This document shows, piece after piece, positions 42,472 to 53,139 of a stretch of 64,000 nt of DNA. The translations under genes and the position numbers were made by a program. Origin of the DNA: Caldilinea sp. CFX5. GTDB lineage: Bacteria; Chloroflexota; Anaerolineae; Caldilineales; Caldilineaceae. The stretch's first letter is position 1. The number at the start of each line of letters is the position of its first letter. Where the stretch lies: the NCBI GenBank assembly GCA_021405325.1, contig QWII01000005.1, positions 1 through 64,000 of the forward strand, read 5' to 3'. Below the pieces are notes generated by a model that was not told where the DNA came from, searched no databases, and was given only the letters and a program-made list of their open reading frames with translations.

Positions 42472-43821
42472 ATGGCTCACTCTTCTGATCCGTTACCCAC
42501 AACTGCGTCGCCGCTGAATGAACTTCTGCAACAGATCCGCCTGCGCGATGTGGTCATGGCGACGTTGACCATTGCCGCCCTGGTGCTGGCCCTCTTTCTG
42601 CTCTATCGCTTTGCCTATATTCTCCTGAGTCTGGTCATTGTGATCATGCTCTACCTGGCCGTGCGACCGCTGGTCGAGTGGCTCTACCGGCTGGGAGTGA
42701 GCAAACAAGTGGGGGTGATGGTCGGCTATGGCCTCATGGTTGCCTTTGTGGTCGGCTTTCTCGTTTTGCTCATCCCGATGATGCTGGGCCAGGTGCGTAT
42801 GATCACGGCCCGTTTGCCCGAATACTACACGTTGCTCAAAGATCTAATGGCACAGTCGAATATCGCCCTGTTACAACTGGCCGTCAGCTACCTGCCGCCG
42901 GCGTTGGATCTGGCGCGTCTGCCGCAGTTGCTCCTACCGGCATCACCTGATAGTGGCGCGCCGGTCACCGGTCTATCGCTCTATGGAGTACTGACCAACA
43001 CCTTTCTGGTCATCGCGATCTTTGCAATGGGCTTTTACTGGATGCGTGATCGCGACAAGATCGTCTACCAGTTTTTGCTCCTCTTGCCGACAGCACAACG
43101 CGATCGGGTCGAGCAGTTGATTGAAGAAGTGGAGCAGAAGGTCGGTTACTTTTACCAAGGGCAGTTGTTGCTCTGTAGCGCGGTCGGGGGCGTCAGCTTT
43201 CTTGCCTACTGGCTGGTCGGCTTGCCCTATGCGCTGACGTTAGGCGCTTTTGCCTTTGTTTTTGAAGCTGTGCCCCTGATCGGTCCGCTCTTGGGCGCCA
43301 TCCCGGCCATTTTGATTGCCCTAACCATCTCGCCGACCATGACCGGCATCGTCATTCTGATCAATGCGACGGTCCAATTTCTGGAAAACAATATTCTGGT
43401 GCCGCGCATCATGGATCGTGCGGTGGGGGTGAACCCTATTTTAACGGTGTTGGCGATTGCCAGCTTTACCACGCTGCTGGGGTTGACCGGCGCCCTGCTG
43501 GCAGTGCCGCTGGCTGCGATCATTCAGTTGCTCTTTGAACGGATCGTCTTTCACTTTCGCGCGCCGGAAAGCAGCGATGACCTATCGGCAGCGCCCTTGC
43601 CCGGCGTACAGGAGCGTAACCACTACAGTGTGTTGCGGGTAAAGGCGCAAGACCTGGCCCAGGATGTGCGCAAACAACTGCGTACAACCAAGACCGCTGT
43701 GACTGTCGAAAATGTTGAACTTGAGGAGTTGATCGAGGCCTATACCGTTGAATTAGAGCGGTTGCTGGCCCGACAGGAAGTTGCCGCGGCGCAAGAAAAC
43801 CAACTTGAGGCAAAGGGATGA
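42472..43821 (+). CDS. AI-2E family transporter (PerM-like)
   Basis: 449 residues from ATG 42472; an upstream GTG at 42415 is possible. Seven to eight membrane helices, with the family signature in the second half (FEAVPLIGPLLGAIPAILIAL and NNILVPRIMDRAVGVNPILT). The soluble C-terminal tail from about residue 380 is acidic and probably coiled. Family members export autoinducer-2 or act as sodium/proton antiporters. It overlaps the next paralogue by four bases (ATGA), so the two may form one complex. Confidence 0.88.
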   Translation: MAHSSDPLPTTASPLNELLQQIRLRDVVMATLTIAALVLALFLLYRFAYILLSLVIVIMLYLAVRPLVEWLYRLGVSKQVGVMVGYGLMVAFVVGFLVLLIPMMLGQVRMITARLPEYYTLLKDLMAQSNIALLQLAVSYLPPALDLARLPQLLLPASPDSGAPVTGLSLYGVLTNTFLVIAIFAMGFYWMRDRDKIVYQFLLLLPTAQRDRVEQLIEEVEQKVGYFYQGQLLLCSAVGGVSFLAYWLVGLPYALTLGAFAFVFEAVPLIGPLLGAIPAILIALTISPTMTGIVILINATVQFLENNILVPRIMDRAVGVNPILTVLAIASFTTLLGLTGALLAVPLAAIIQLLFERIVFHFRAPESSDDLSAAPLPGVQERNHYSVLRVKAQDLAQDVRKQLRTTKTAVTVENVELEELIEAYTVELERLLARQEVAAAQENQLEAKG

Positions 43822-44990
43822 ACAAAGTTGCCCAGATCACCATTACCATCCTCGCGACCCTGGCGCTGCTCTTACTACTCTGGCAACTGCGTGGGGTAGT
43901 AGCGATTTTACTGATTGCCATCATCCTTGCCACCACCCTGAGCGGCTTTGTCACGCTGCTGACGGCGGCCGGCTGGTCCCGACAATGGGCGATTGCGACC
44001 GTGATCCTGACCACACTCCTCTTTATCGCCGGCTTTACAACGCTATCGCTCTATATTGTAGGCGAACGTCTGCCAAGCGCCCTCCGTGACTTTCGCACCC
44101 TCTATGGCGAACTGTGGCGCACTTTGCTGGCCGGCAATAGCACGCAGCAGAGCATCGCCGTGCGTCTACCGGCGCCCGCCCTGTTGGATGATCTCTGGTT
44201 GGGGACGGATGGCTCTCGTCTGCTGGCATTGGTTTCGGGGCTTTCCGCCAATGTGGGCGCCTGGCTTTCCAATTTGGTGCTGGTGATCTTTGTGGCGCTC
44301 TATTGGGTGGTGGATCGGGAACGGATCGAGCGGCTTTGGCTCTCGCTCCTCCCGGCGCGCGCGCGCCCCCAAGCACGTACAGTCGTCTATCGGGTTGAAG
44401 AGGAAATCGGCAGCTATCTGCGCAGCAAGATTATGCAAGCGGTGCTGGCGCTCATCTTGCTCATGGTTGGCTTTTTGTTGATTGGGCTACAGTACCCCTT
44501 TTTGTCGGCATGGATTGCGGTCATTCTCTGGTTTGTGCCATTGATTGGGGGGGGGCTGGCGCTGTTGCCGGTTATGCTCTTGGGCTTGATCGACGGCCCG
44601 GTTGTCCCGCTGGCCGTGGCGCTCTATACCATTGCCGTCTTTGTCGGCGTGCGCTGGTTCATTGATCGCTACCCGGCGCTGCGCCAACAACCAGGCTCGA
44701 TCCTGGAACTGGTCATGGCGATTGCCCTGATCGACAGCTTGGGCATCGTTGGTCTGCTGATCGCGGCCCCAGTCGCCGTTGCCATTCAAGTCATCCTCGA
44801 TAGCTGGTTTCGCGCCACCACTGCCCCCACCGTTACCCCAGCCCCGCTGGACACCCAAGCCTTTTATGACAAAGTGACCACCCTCCATGAACGCATCGCC
44901 AATGATGAGCACGAGATTTCCCCCCGCACGCGCAATCTCTACGCCCGCCTCACCCAATTGGTGGACGAGGCGAAGGCGGTAGACAGGTAA
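43818..44990 (+). CDS. AI-2E family transporter (PerM-like), second copy
   Basis: 390 residues, membrane protein with the same layout as its upstream neighbour: helices, a soluble loop (about 70-155), helices with LILLMVGFLLIGLQYPFLS, and WFVPLIGGGLALLPVMLLGL in the signature region. The translational coupling (ATGA) suggests a heteromeric transporter. The last three residues (VDR) and the stop are encoded by the word GTAGACAGGTAA that begins the inverted repeat between this gene and enolase. Confidence 0.85.
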   Translation: MNKVAQITITILATLALLLLLWQLRGVVAILLIAIILATTLSGFVTLLTAAGWSRQWAIATVILTTLLFIAGFTTLSLYIVGERLPSALRDFRTLYGELWRTLLAGNSTQQSIAVRLPAPALLDDLWLGTDGSRLLALVSGLSANVGAWLSNLVLVIFVALYWVVDRERIERLWLSLLPARARPQARTVVYRVEEEIGSYLRSKIMQAVLALILLMVGFLLIGLQYPFLSAWIAVILWFVPLIGGGLALLPVMLLGLIDGPVVPLAVALYTIAVFVGVRWFIDRYPALRQQPGSILELVMAIALIDSLGIVGLLIAAPVAVAIQVILDSWFRATTAPTVTPAPLDTQAFYDKVTTLHERIANDEHEISPRTRNLYARLTQLVDEAKAVDR

Positions 44991-45058
44991 ACAGGGAGAC
45001 AGGTACATAGGTGCTACCAGCGATATACCTGTCTACCTGTCTCCCTGTCTCCCTATCC
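44979..45058. repeat. Inverted repeat of ACAGGTAGACAGG words
   Basis: GTAGACAGGTAAACAGGG on the left is answered by CCTGTCTACCTGTCTCCC on the right. The arms consist of repeated seven- to eight-base words, so pairing can slip. It overlaps the last codons of the transporter gene and reaches the stop of enolase. The element at 47206-47285 has the same words. Confidence 0.9.
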
Positions 45059-45060
45059 CC

Positions 45061-46377
<1,317 letters not shown>

Positions 46378-46398
46378 TTATCAGTTTCAATTTTGCTA

Positions 46399-46450
46399 AG
46401 ATCACTCATGGTAGGAGCACGAACTATCGTGCTCCTACCATGAGTGATCT
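46399..46450. repeat. Perfect 24-base inverted repeat
   Basis: AGATCACTCATGGTAGGAGC... at 46399-46422 pairs with 46427-46450 around a four-base loop. It lies about 50 bases upstream of the enolase start and probably in its leader or promoter region. Confidence 0.95.
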
Positions 46451-46793
46451 TGTCGTCTGACAGACAAACGATCCTGGTAGTTGTATCATGAATGTGGGAA
46501 ATTGGCGAATTTTCTCAGCACTGACCAGCAGCAATCGCATAGCGAGACGCCTTGCAACCGCAGCCTGCGCTTTGCGTACTATATAAGTAAGTACAACGTC
46601 TCTCGCGCGTAGCCAGCCACCGGGAACCCGTTGGGTGCGGCTATGGGCGAATCGGGTGGTGACCAATTATCGAGGGTTACTTTTTGGCCCTGAACAACGT
46701 CTACCCTTGATAGAATCGGTGACGGCTTGAAGAAGAACGATTAACCTTCACCCTGTCACCCTGTCACCGTGTCATGTTTCAGGGAGGCTCGCG
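46451..46793. other. Intergenic stretch upstream of a membrane protein gene
   Basis: No gene is supported. There is a CACCCTGTCACCCTGTCACC repeat near 46750 and AGGGAGG about ten bases before the next ATG. Enolase (minus) and the following gene (plus) are divergent, so both promoters should be in 46351-46793, but no convincing consensus was found. Confidence 0.4.
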
Positions 46794-47204
46794 ATGACCG
46801 AGTATCTACAACCCATCGAGCAAACGCCCCCACCACTTTGGCAACAGCGTGGTGATGGGCTGACGTTGATCGCCGGTTATCACTTTCTGGTAGCGGCGCT
46901 CTTCCTGCTCGGCACCCTTGTGCTGTTGTTGCCCACGGCGGTATTGGGGATTGTCGGCATGGTCGATGACCCCGATGCCTTCTTCGGCATGATCGCCGTC
47001 GGCTTTGCGGCCGTGGTCACCTTGATTTTGTCGCTTTTGTATATCGCGGTGGGCTTTGGTCTGTGGAACCTACGTCAGTGGGCGCGCGTAACGGCCATTG
47101 CGTTAGCCGTCGTCAGCCTGGTCGGCATCCCCATCGGCACCATCGCCGGCGCCCTGACCCTCTGGCACCTGCTGCGGTCGGATGTAGCGGCGAAGTTTGG
47201 GTAG
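46794..47204 (+). CDS. Small integral membrane protein
   Basis: 136 residues with about four membrane helices (residues 25-55, 62-84, 86-94 as a loop, 98-125). The segment GFGLWNLRQWARVTAIALAV is like that of small bacterial membrane proteins of unknown function. SD AGGGAGG supports the start. No partner is evident; the gene converges on fabH. Confidence 0.7.
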   Translation: MTEYLQPIEQTPPPLWQQRGDGLTLIAGYHFLVAALFLLGTLVLLLPTAVLGIVGMVDDPDAFFGMIAVGFAAVVTLILSLLYIAVGFGLWNLRQWARVTAIALAVVSLVGIPIGTIAGALTLWHLLRSDVAAKFG

Positions 47205-47205
47205 A

Positions 47206-47285
47206 ATAGGTAAACAGGTAAACAGGTAGACAGGTAGATACGTCCTATTACCCTGTCTACCTGTCTACCTATCTACCTATCTACC
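47206..47285. repeat. Inverted repeat of ACAGGTA words
   Basis: AGGTAAACAGGTAAACAGG on the left is mirrored by CCTGTCTACCTGTCTACC and further CTATCTACC copies on the right. The right arm contains the final codons of fabH (ends at 47273). It is the same word family as 44979-45058. Confidence 0.9.
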
Positions 47286-48646
47286 GTCTGCTGTGAACTC
47301 TCCTGCGGCGGGGTGGCTGGTTCGGGCTGGCGCACACCGGCTTCGTGCGGGTCGGTGGGCCAGACTTCATAGACCCAGCGCACGGCGCGGCGCCACATAC
47401 TGCGCGCCGCCGCGGCCTGATAGGTGGCCTGCCGCCGGTAGTTCTTCCACCAACTGGCGGTCTCTTTGCCGCCGATGGGTACGCTCCATTTAACGGTGCA
47501 GGCGGCCCAGGTCAAGCCGCCGCCAAAGCCGACAAAGACCAGATTGTTGCCGGGCTGGACTTTGCCGGCCTCAATCGCCTCACAGAGGGCAATCGGGATG
47601 CTGGCGGTGCTGGTGTTGCCGTAACGTTGGAGATTGATCCAAACCTTCTCTTGGGGAATTTTCAGTTGGGTCAACACGCTGTTTTGGATGATGCGAATGT
47701 TGGCCTGGTGCGGCACGATTAAATCCACATCGTTGGGGGTCAGCCCGCTCCGTTGGAGGACACGCGTAGTCGCCTGGGCCATGACGCGTGTGGCAAAACG
47801 GAAGACCGCTTTCCCATCCATCTTAATATAGTGGCTGCCGCTGCTCACTGTTTCCAGACTGGCCGGTTGCGCACTGCCGCCGGCCGGTACACTCAAGGAG
47901 TTGGCGCCGGAGCCGTCGCTGCCCAACTCTACGGCCATAATACCGCCGGGGACATTGCTGGCCGCCACCAAAACAGCGCCCGCCCCGTCGCCAAAGAGGA
48001 CGCAGGTGTTGCGGTCGGTCCAGTCCACAATGCGGCTGAGCGTTTCGGCGCCCAAGACCAGGACATATTCGGCATCCCCGGCCAAAATGTGACCGCGCGC
48101 CATGCTCAAGGCGTAAACAAAACCGGAACAGGCCGCGCTCAAATCAAAAGCGCCGGCATTGACCGCGCCGATGGCGTCCTGCACCAGCGAAGCGGTGGCC
48201 GGAAAGATATGTTCCGGGGAACTGGTGGAGCAGATGATAAGATCGATCTTGCTGGGGTGGACATCGGCCACTTCCAGCGCTTTGCGTGCGGCGGCGATCG
48301 CCAGCGTGGCGGTGGTCTCCTTGGGGTCAGCGGCGACATGGCGCTCTTCAATGCCCGTGCGCGAGCGAATCCACTCGTCGGTGGTATCGACAATCTGCTC
48401 CAGATCCTTGTTGGTGATCACCTTGGCCGGCACCTGGTAGCCCCAGCCGATGATCTGGGCATAGCGGCGCCCCTCATCCACCGGATCGCCGGCCGGGTCC
48501 AGCCCTGGAACGGTCTCCATCAGCACGCGATGATGACCATTCTGCCCGTTGAGAGTGTGTCCATTCGGGCTGTACCCATTGGCGCCGTTTTGTCCATTGA
48601 CATATTCAAATTTTGCGTCACGATTTTCGGTGCGATTATCGGTCAT
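47273..48646 (-). CDS. fabH: Beta-ketoacyl-ACP synthase III with N- and C-terminal extensions
   Basis: Initiates fatty acid synthesis by condensing acetyl-CoA with malonyl-ACP. The catalytic triad is visible: C173 (AACSGFVYAL), H313 (VPHQANIRI) and N344 (YGNTSTAS). The 457 residues exceed the usual 320-335: about 60 residues at the N-terminus, rich in Asn and Gly (NGQNGANGYSPNGHTLNGQ), and about 65 at the C-terminus with basic, aromatic helices and a proline-rich end. The last residues VDR come from the intergenic repeat. The fabF gene lies upstream on the same strand; no acpP is between them. Confidence 0.93.
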   Translation of the reverse strand: MTDNRTENRDAKFEYVNGQNGANGYSPNGHTLNGQNGHHRVLMETVPGLDPAGDPVDEGRRYAQIIGWGYQVPAKVITNKDLEQIVDTTDEWIRSRTGIEERHVAADPKETTATLAIAAARKALEVADVHPSKIDLIICSTSSPEHIFPATASLVQDAIGAVNAGAFDLSAACSGFVYALSMARGHILAGDAEYVLVLGAETLSRIVDWTDRNTCVLFGDGAGAVLVAASNVPGGIMAVELGSDGSGANSLSVPAGGSAQPASLETVSSGSHYIKMDGKAVFRFATRVMAQATTRVLQRSGLTPNDVDLIVPHQANIRIIQNSVLTQLKIPQEKVWINLQRYGNTSTASIPIALCEAIEAGKVQPGNNLVFVGFGGGLTWAACTVKWSVPIGGKETASWWKNYRRQATYQAAAARSMWRRAVRWVYEVWPTDPHEAGVRQPEPATPPQESSQQTVDR

Positions 48647-48711
48647 AAGACCTCCTGGTCGATTCTCTCTACGGTTTTGCTCTCCGCCATCTTATCATTC
48701 ATCCCGGCTTG

Positions 48712-50001
48712 TTATTCATACCGGCGCAACATAATGGAAGCATTATGGCCGCCAAAGCCAAAGCTGTTACTCAAGGTGACATCCACTTTGGCCTGTGCCG
48801 GGCGCAGCGGGGTATAGTCCAGATCACAGTCGGGGTCGGGGTTCTCCAGGTTGATGGTGGGCGGGATGATGCCCTCCTGGATGGTCTTGGCGCAGACAAT
48901 CGTCTCAATGGCGCCGGCGCCGGCCAGCAGATGGCCGAGCATACTTTTGGTGCTGCTCACCTTGAGGTTGTAGGCATGTTCGCCCAGCACTTTTTTGATC
49001 GCCAGGGTTTCCACCACATCATTGAGACGGGTGGAGGTGCCGTGGGCATTGATATAGTCGATGTCATGGGGCTGCACGCCATATTTTGCCGCTTTGCGCA
49101 TGGCCATGCGCATGGCGTCGATCGCGCCGCGGCCTTCATTGTGGGGCGCCACCATGCTATAAGCATCGGCGCTGCTGCCATAGCCGATCACCTCGGCATA
49201 GATGCGGGCGCCCCGTGCTTTGGCATGTTCTTCACTTTCCATAATTAGAATAGCACTGCCTTCGCCAACAACAAAACCATCGCGATCCTTATCAAAGGGG
49301 CGGCAGGCGCGCTGGGGTTCATCATTGCGCTGGCTCATGGCGCCGGTGAGGTCAAAACCGCCGATAATCAGCAGGTTGACCGCCGCTTCGGCGCCACCGG
49401 CCACCACCACATCGGCATCGCCGCGCCGGATCATCTCAAAGGCTTCGCCGCAGGCGGAAGTGCCGGTGGCGCAGGCGCTGATCACGGCATGGTTGGGGCC
49501 GTGGAAGCCATATTCCAAGGCAATACGCCCGCCGGCGCTGTCCACCAACATATTGGGAATCAAGTGGGGACTCATCTTCCGCCAGCCGCGCTCGGTGCAA
49601 ACCATTTGGTTTTCAATCGTCGCGCCAATGCCGCCGACGCCGCTACCCACCACCACGCCAACACGGGTGCGATCTTCAATGTTTTCCGTATCAAAGGCTG
49701 CGTCTTTTAAAGCTTCCTGGGTGGCCACCATGGCGTATTGAATATAGGGATCCAAACGGCGCGCCTCTTTGCGCTCCAGATAATTCGTCGGGTCAAAATT
49801 GCGCACCTCAGCAGCAAAGGTGGTGCGCAAGTCACTGGGATCAAAGCGAGTAATGCGATCAATCCCCGATTTGCCGGCCAGCAACGCCTGCCAGGTTTCG
49901 TCAACCGATAAGCCGAGCGGGGTAATGGCGCCCATGCCTGTGATCACAACACGGGTGGGGCCGTAGCCGTTGGTATGGTGTGCGGAAGCGAGATTTGTCA
50001 T
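48712..50001 (-). CDS. fabF: Beta-ketoacyl-ACP synthase II
   Basis: Elongating condensing enzyme of fatty acid synthesis, 429 residues. Active site: C177 (ISACATGTSACGEAF), H320 (NAHGTSTRLND) and H357 (KSMLGHLLAGAGAIE). The catalytic domain begins at residue 17 (RVVITGMGAITPLG); the preceding tail contains HHTNGY, a motif also seen near the N-termini of the divergent kinase and of FabH. It is transcribed towards fabH, 65 bases away, probably as one operon. Confidence 0.95.
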   Translation of the reverse strand: MTNLASAHHTNGYGPTRVVITGMGAITPLGLSVDETWQALLAGKSGIDRITRFDPSDLRTTFAAEVRNFDPTNYLERKEARRLDPYIQYAMVATQEALKDAAFDTENIEDRTRVGVVVGSGVGGIGATIENQMVCTERGWRKMSPHLIPNMLVDSAGGRIALEYGFHGPNHAVISACATGTSACGEAFEMIRRGDADVVVAGGAEAAVNLLIIGGFDLTGAMSQRNDEPQRACRPFDKDRDGFVVGEGSAILIMESEEHAKARGARIYAEVIGYGSSADAYSMVAPHNEGRGAIDAMRMAMRKAAKYGVQPHDIDYINAHGTSTRLNDVVETLAIKKVLGEHAYNLKVSSTKSMLGHLLAGAGAIETIVCAKTIQEGIIPPTINLENPDPDCDLDYTPLRPAQAKVDVTLSNSFGFGGHNASIMLRRYE

Positions 50002-50419
50002 AGAAATTTAATTAAATCCTTCAGAATTAGCCATTTTCGCCTGAACATAGAACAGGAGCAGTGATTCGATCAATAATATGATGAAGATAACACAGCGCTT
50101 CGGCAAAAGTTGCGCGCCCGCTTCCGATCGCTTACACCAATCCTTACTCGCCGTCCTACAACCGTAGCACGATTGACTGGCCGCTCGCGCTTTCGACTGA
50201 GGTCATCCGGTACAACTGGCTGAGAGTACCCTTGCGGCTTCCTCTTTCGGTAACTTAAATTTTAGTCATTTTACTGTAAGGTTTTGGCGCTTCTGTATGA
50301 TCATTTCTATCGGGTTTTTGGCTATGATGAGGTACTTATTCTACACATGCGAGCCTTACCCGGACCAGTCGCATTCACAAAAAATCGGGTAGCAAGCGCC
50401 GATGCGGCAAGGTGAATTC
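50002..50419. other. Divergent intergenic region between fabF and a kinase gene
   Basis: No gene supported. It must contain promoters for both genes; no near-consensus pair was identified with confidence. No long inverted repeat is present, in contrast to most other gaps. Confidence 0.4.
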
Positions 50420-51772
50420 ATGAATCTTCCAGTCGTAATGACCGATACCTATCATACCAACGGTTATGCATCAACCATACCACAACGTGGGAGTGACCTC
50501 CTCTTTGCGGAAAGCCGGCCCGATCAGAATCCCGGGCGTAAAATCACCATCGAGGACGCGCCTACGCCTTGGAAAATTTTAGTGGTGGATGATGAAGCCG
50601 AAATTCACCAAGTCACCCATCTGGCGCTCCATCGCTTTACCTATGCCGATCGCGGCCTGACCTTTCTCGCCGCCTATTCAGCCCGCGAAGCAAAACAAGT
50701 GCTGGCCGAACACCCCGACGTTGCCGTGATCCTGTTGGATGTGATCATGGAAAGTATGCAGGCTGGGTTGGATCTGGTCAAATACATTCGGGATGAGCTG
50801 GGCAATCGCGTGGTGCGCATTATTTTGCGCACCGGTCAACCTGGGGAAGCGCCCGAAGAGGCCGTCATTCGCCTCTATGATATTAACGATTACAAGACCA
50901 AAACCGAACTAACCCGGCAGCGGCTGGCGGCTACGCTCTTGATCTCGCTCCGGGTCTATCAACACCTGTTACAGGCCGCGGAGAACCGCCGCGAACTGGA
51001 AAAGCTGAATCGGATTTTGGAAGAGCAGAATTTGGAACTCCAGCGCGCGAAAAATGCTGCCGAGGCAGCCAATCGCGCCAAAGATGAATTTTTGGCCGTC
51101 ATGAATCACGAGTTGCGCACCCCGCTCAATGTCATTCTGATGCGCGCCGAGATCGTCCAGAGCGAAATTTACGGCGCCCTCACGCCCAAACAGAAGAGTT
51201 CCATTGACTTGATTTTGCGCAGCGGCCATCAACTGTTGGCGATTATCGATGATATTTTAGATCTGGTAGGAATCGAAAATGGGCGGATCAAGCCAATTGT
51301 CCGGCGGGTTTCCCTGCGCATGCTTTGCCTACAAAGTCTCCAGATGATCTACGAGGCGGCCCAACGAAAAGCCATTACCATTAACGCCATTGACATTGAC
51401 GAGGGGCTTTTTATCTATTCGGACGAACGGCGCTTAGGACAAATTTTGGAAAAGCTGCTAAAGAACGCCGTCAAATTCTCCGCTGAGGGCGCCCAAATCG
51501 GCATCACCGTGGAACCGGACCAGAAAGCCGACTTGATGCGGATCATCGTTTGGGATACGGGCATTGGCATTGCCGCCGAAGATATTAAGCGGCTCTTTCA
51601 GCCCTTTGTCCAGATCGAACAGAGCCTGACCCGCCGTTATGAAGGCGCCGGCGTTGGCTTGTCCATTGCAGCCCGGCTGGCCAAAGTGCTGGGTGGGACC
51701 ATTGCAGTTGAAAGCGTGGTCGGCGCCGGCAGCCGGTTTATTATCACCTTGCCGCTAACCCTGGAACGCTGA
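50420..51772 (+). CDS. Receiver-histidine kinase hybrid
   Basis: Cytoplasmic signalling protein, 450 residues from ATG 50420 (AAGGTG upstream; ATG 50402 is alternative). Residues about 45-165 are a receiver (ILVVDDEAE, phosphoacceptor D107 in VILLDVIME, and LYDINDYKTKTELT as in DUF3369-type regulators). A coiled coil (190-220) leads to the phosphoacceptor H230 in AVMNHELRTPLNVIL and an ATPase domain with LGQILEKLLKNAVKF, DTGIGIA and GAGVGLSIAARL. No membrane segment. Input comes via phosphorylation of the receiver from another kinase. The 3' end overlaps convergent mgsA by 18 bases. The N-terminus contains YHTNGYA. Confidence 0.9.
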   Translation: MNLPVVMTDTYHTNGYASTIPQRGSDLLFAESRPDQNPGRKITIEDAPTPWKILVVDDEAEIHQVTHLALHRFTYADRGLTFLAAYSAREAKQVLAEHPDVAVILLDVIMESMQAGLDLVKYIRDELGNRVVRIILRTGQPGEAPEEAVIRLYDINDYKTKTELTRQRLAATLLISLRVYQHLLQAAENRRELEKLNRILEEQNLELQRAKNAAEAANRAKDEFLAVMNHELRTPLNVILMRAEIVQSEIYGALTPKQKSSIDLILRSGHQLLAIIDDILDLVGIENGRIKPIVRRVSLRMLCLQSLQMIYEAAQRKAITINAIDIDEGLFIYSDERRLGQILEKLLKNAVKFSAEGAQIGITVEPDQKADLMRIIVWDTGIGIAAEDIKRLFQPFVQIEQSLTRRYEGAGVGLSIAARLAKVLGGTIAVESVVGAGSRFIITLPLTLER

Positions 51773-52192
51773 GGCGCAACCGGCTGCCGGCGCTCCTTCC
51801 GCTGTTTCCCCGGTAGCAGCCAGATCAGCGGCCAACGCCTGGAGGATCAGACGGGCACTGGCGACGTTGGTTGCCAGCGGAATATTATAGACATTGCAGA
51901 TGCGCAACAGCCCTTGAATATCAGGCTCATGGGGATGGGCATATAAGGGATCGACGAGAAAGATCACCACAGCGACGCGACCTTCGGCGACGCGCGTCGC
52001 AATCTGCGCGTCACCGCCATACGGGCCACTCAGCATCCGTTCGACGGCCAACCCGGTCGCCTGCGCGACGCGGGCGCCGGTTGTCCCCGTTGCAATCAAC
52101 TGAAATTGACTAAGCAGGGCGCGCTGGCTGCTCGTGAAATGTATCATGTCATCTTTTTTGCCATCGTGGGCAATTAGTGCTATTGTTGGCAT
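51755..52192 (-). CDS. mgsA: Methylglyoxal synthase
   Basis: Converts dihydroxyacetone phosphate to methylglyoxal and phosphate, bypassing lower glycolysis. 145 residues, near the usual 130-150. Motifs: IALIAHDGKKDDMI, ATGTTGARV for phosphate binding, SGPYGGDAQIA with catalytic D61, and FLVDPLYAHPHEPDIQGLLR. The C-terminal 20 residues are Ala/Gly rich. The gene ends inside the end of the kinase gene on the other strand. Confidence 0.95.
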   Translation of the reverse strand: MPTIALIAHDGKKDDMIHFTSSQRALLSQFQLIATGTTGARVAQATGLAVERMLSGPYGGDAQIATRVAEGRVAVVIFLVDPLYAHPHEPDIQGLLRICNVYNIPLATNVASARLILQALAADLAATGETAEGAPAAGCASAFQG

Positions 52193-52299
52193 AGCGAAGT
52201 GCTCCTGGTTGCTGATGGTCCGGAGTCCAGCGTCCGGAGTCCGGACTTTGGACTGACAACAGTATATACGCGGTGGGAAATCTTACAAAAAGTGACTGT

Positions 52300-53067
52300 A
52301 TGGCTGAACGACATGCCCCAAAAGCAGATATTTTACTCCTGATTGCGGTTCTCTTGCCGCCAACAACGTTGGATATATTGGGCAACGTTGCGGCGGAACG
52401 CACCGTGGAAACACCCTATGGCGTCGTCGGGCCGCTGGCCTTGCGCACCCCTGCGGCTGGGCCGGCCATTTGGGTGCAACCTTATACAGGCTTACCGACC
52501 CGCACCGATCCGCGTGCTATTATCTATGCTGCACACCACTTAGGTGTGCAGTATGTCTTGAATTGGGACACCGGCGTTGCCATCAATTCCGTATTAGAAC
52601 GAGGCCAAACCGTGATCCCGGTCGATTATCTTGACTGGACCCGGCACCAACCGCAGACCTTTGATGATCATTTCACCGATGAACGCTCGTTTGAGCGGCG
52701 CTTGCGGCTGCCGTCCTTTTGCCCCCACATGGTCGGCGCGCTCGCTCAGGTCTTACCGGCGGCGCCCTACGTCGTCTATTTGGGGGTCGATGGCCCCCGC
52801 CGGGAGACGCCCGCCGAGGCGCGGCTGTTCCGCACGTGGGGCGCCGATGTGCTAGGGCAGAATTTGGTGCCGGAAGTGGCGCTGGCCCGCTCCGCCGGTC
52901 TCTGCTACGCCGGCCTGGTCACTATTGGCGACCGCAGCGCCGATCAGGCGCCCCATCATGGCCCCGGCAAAATGCGCACGGGCCTGGAACAGACGATTCA
53001 GGCGCTGCCGACCTACGTCAATCTGTTAGGCGCTTTGCCAACTTGTACCTGTGCCTTGGGCGAGTAG
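52300..53067 (+). CDS. Purine nucleoside / methylthioadenosine phosphorylase family protein
   Basis: 255 residues from ATG 52300. The key block DGPRRETPAEARLFRTWGAD followed by NLVPEVALARSAGLCYAGL matches MTA phosphorylase and PNP (usually GPRFETPAE). The N-terminal phosphate-binding part is less typical (QPYTGLPTRTDPRAIIYAAH), so activity may be altered. Enzymes of this family split nucleosides with phosphate for purine or methionine salvage. It is separated by 73 bases from the M16C peptidase gene. Confidence 0.82.
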   Translation: MAERHAPKADILLLIAVLLPPTTLDILGNVAAERTVETPYGVVGPLALRTPAAGPAIWVQPYTGLPTRTDPRAIIYAAHHLGVQYVLNWDTGVAINSVLERGQTVIPVDYLDWTRHQPQTFDDHFTDERSFERRLRLPSFCPHMVGALAQVLPAAPYVVYLGVDGPRRETPAEARLFRTWGADVLGQNLVPEVALARSAGLCYAGLVTIGDRSADQAPHHGPGKMRTGLEQTIQALPTYVNLLGALPTCTCALGE

Positions 53068-53139
53068 AGGCGTTGTGTTACCCTGTCACCATTTGGCTTA
53101 GCTCATGGCGAAGCCTTGTCATCTGCCGAGGAGAGAACC

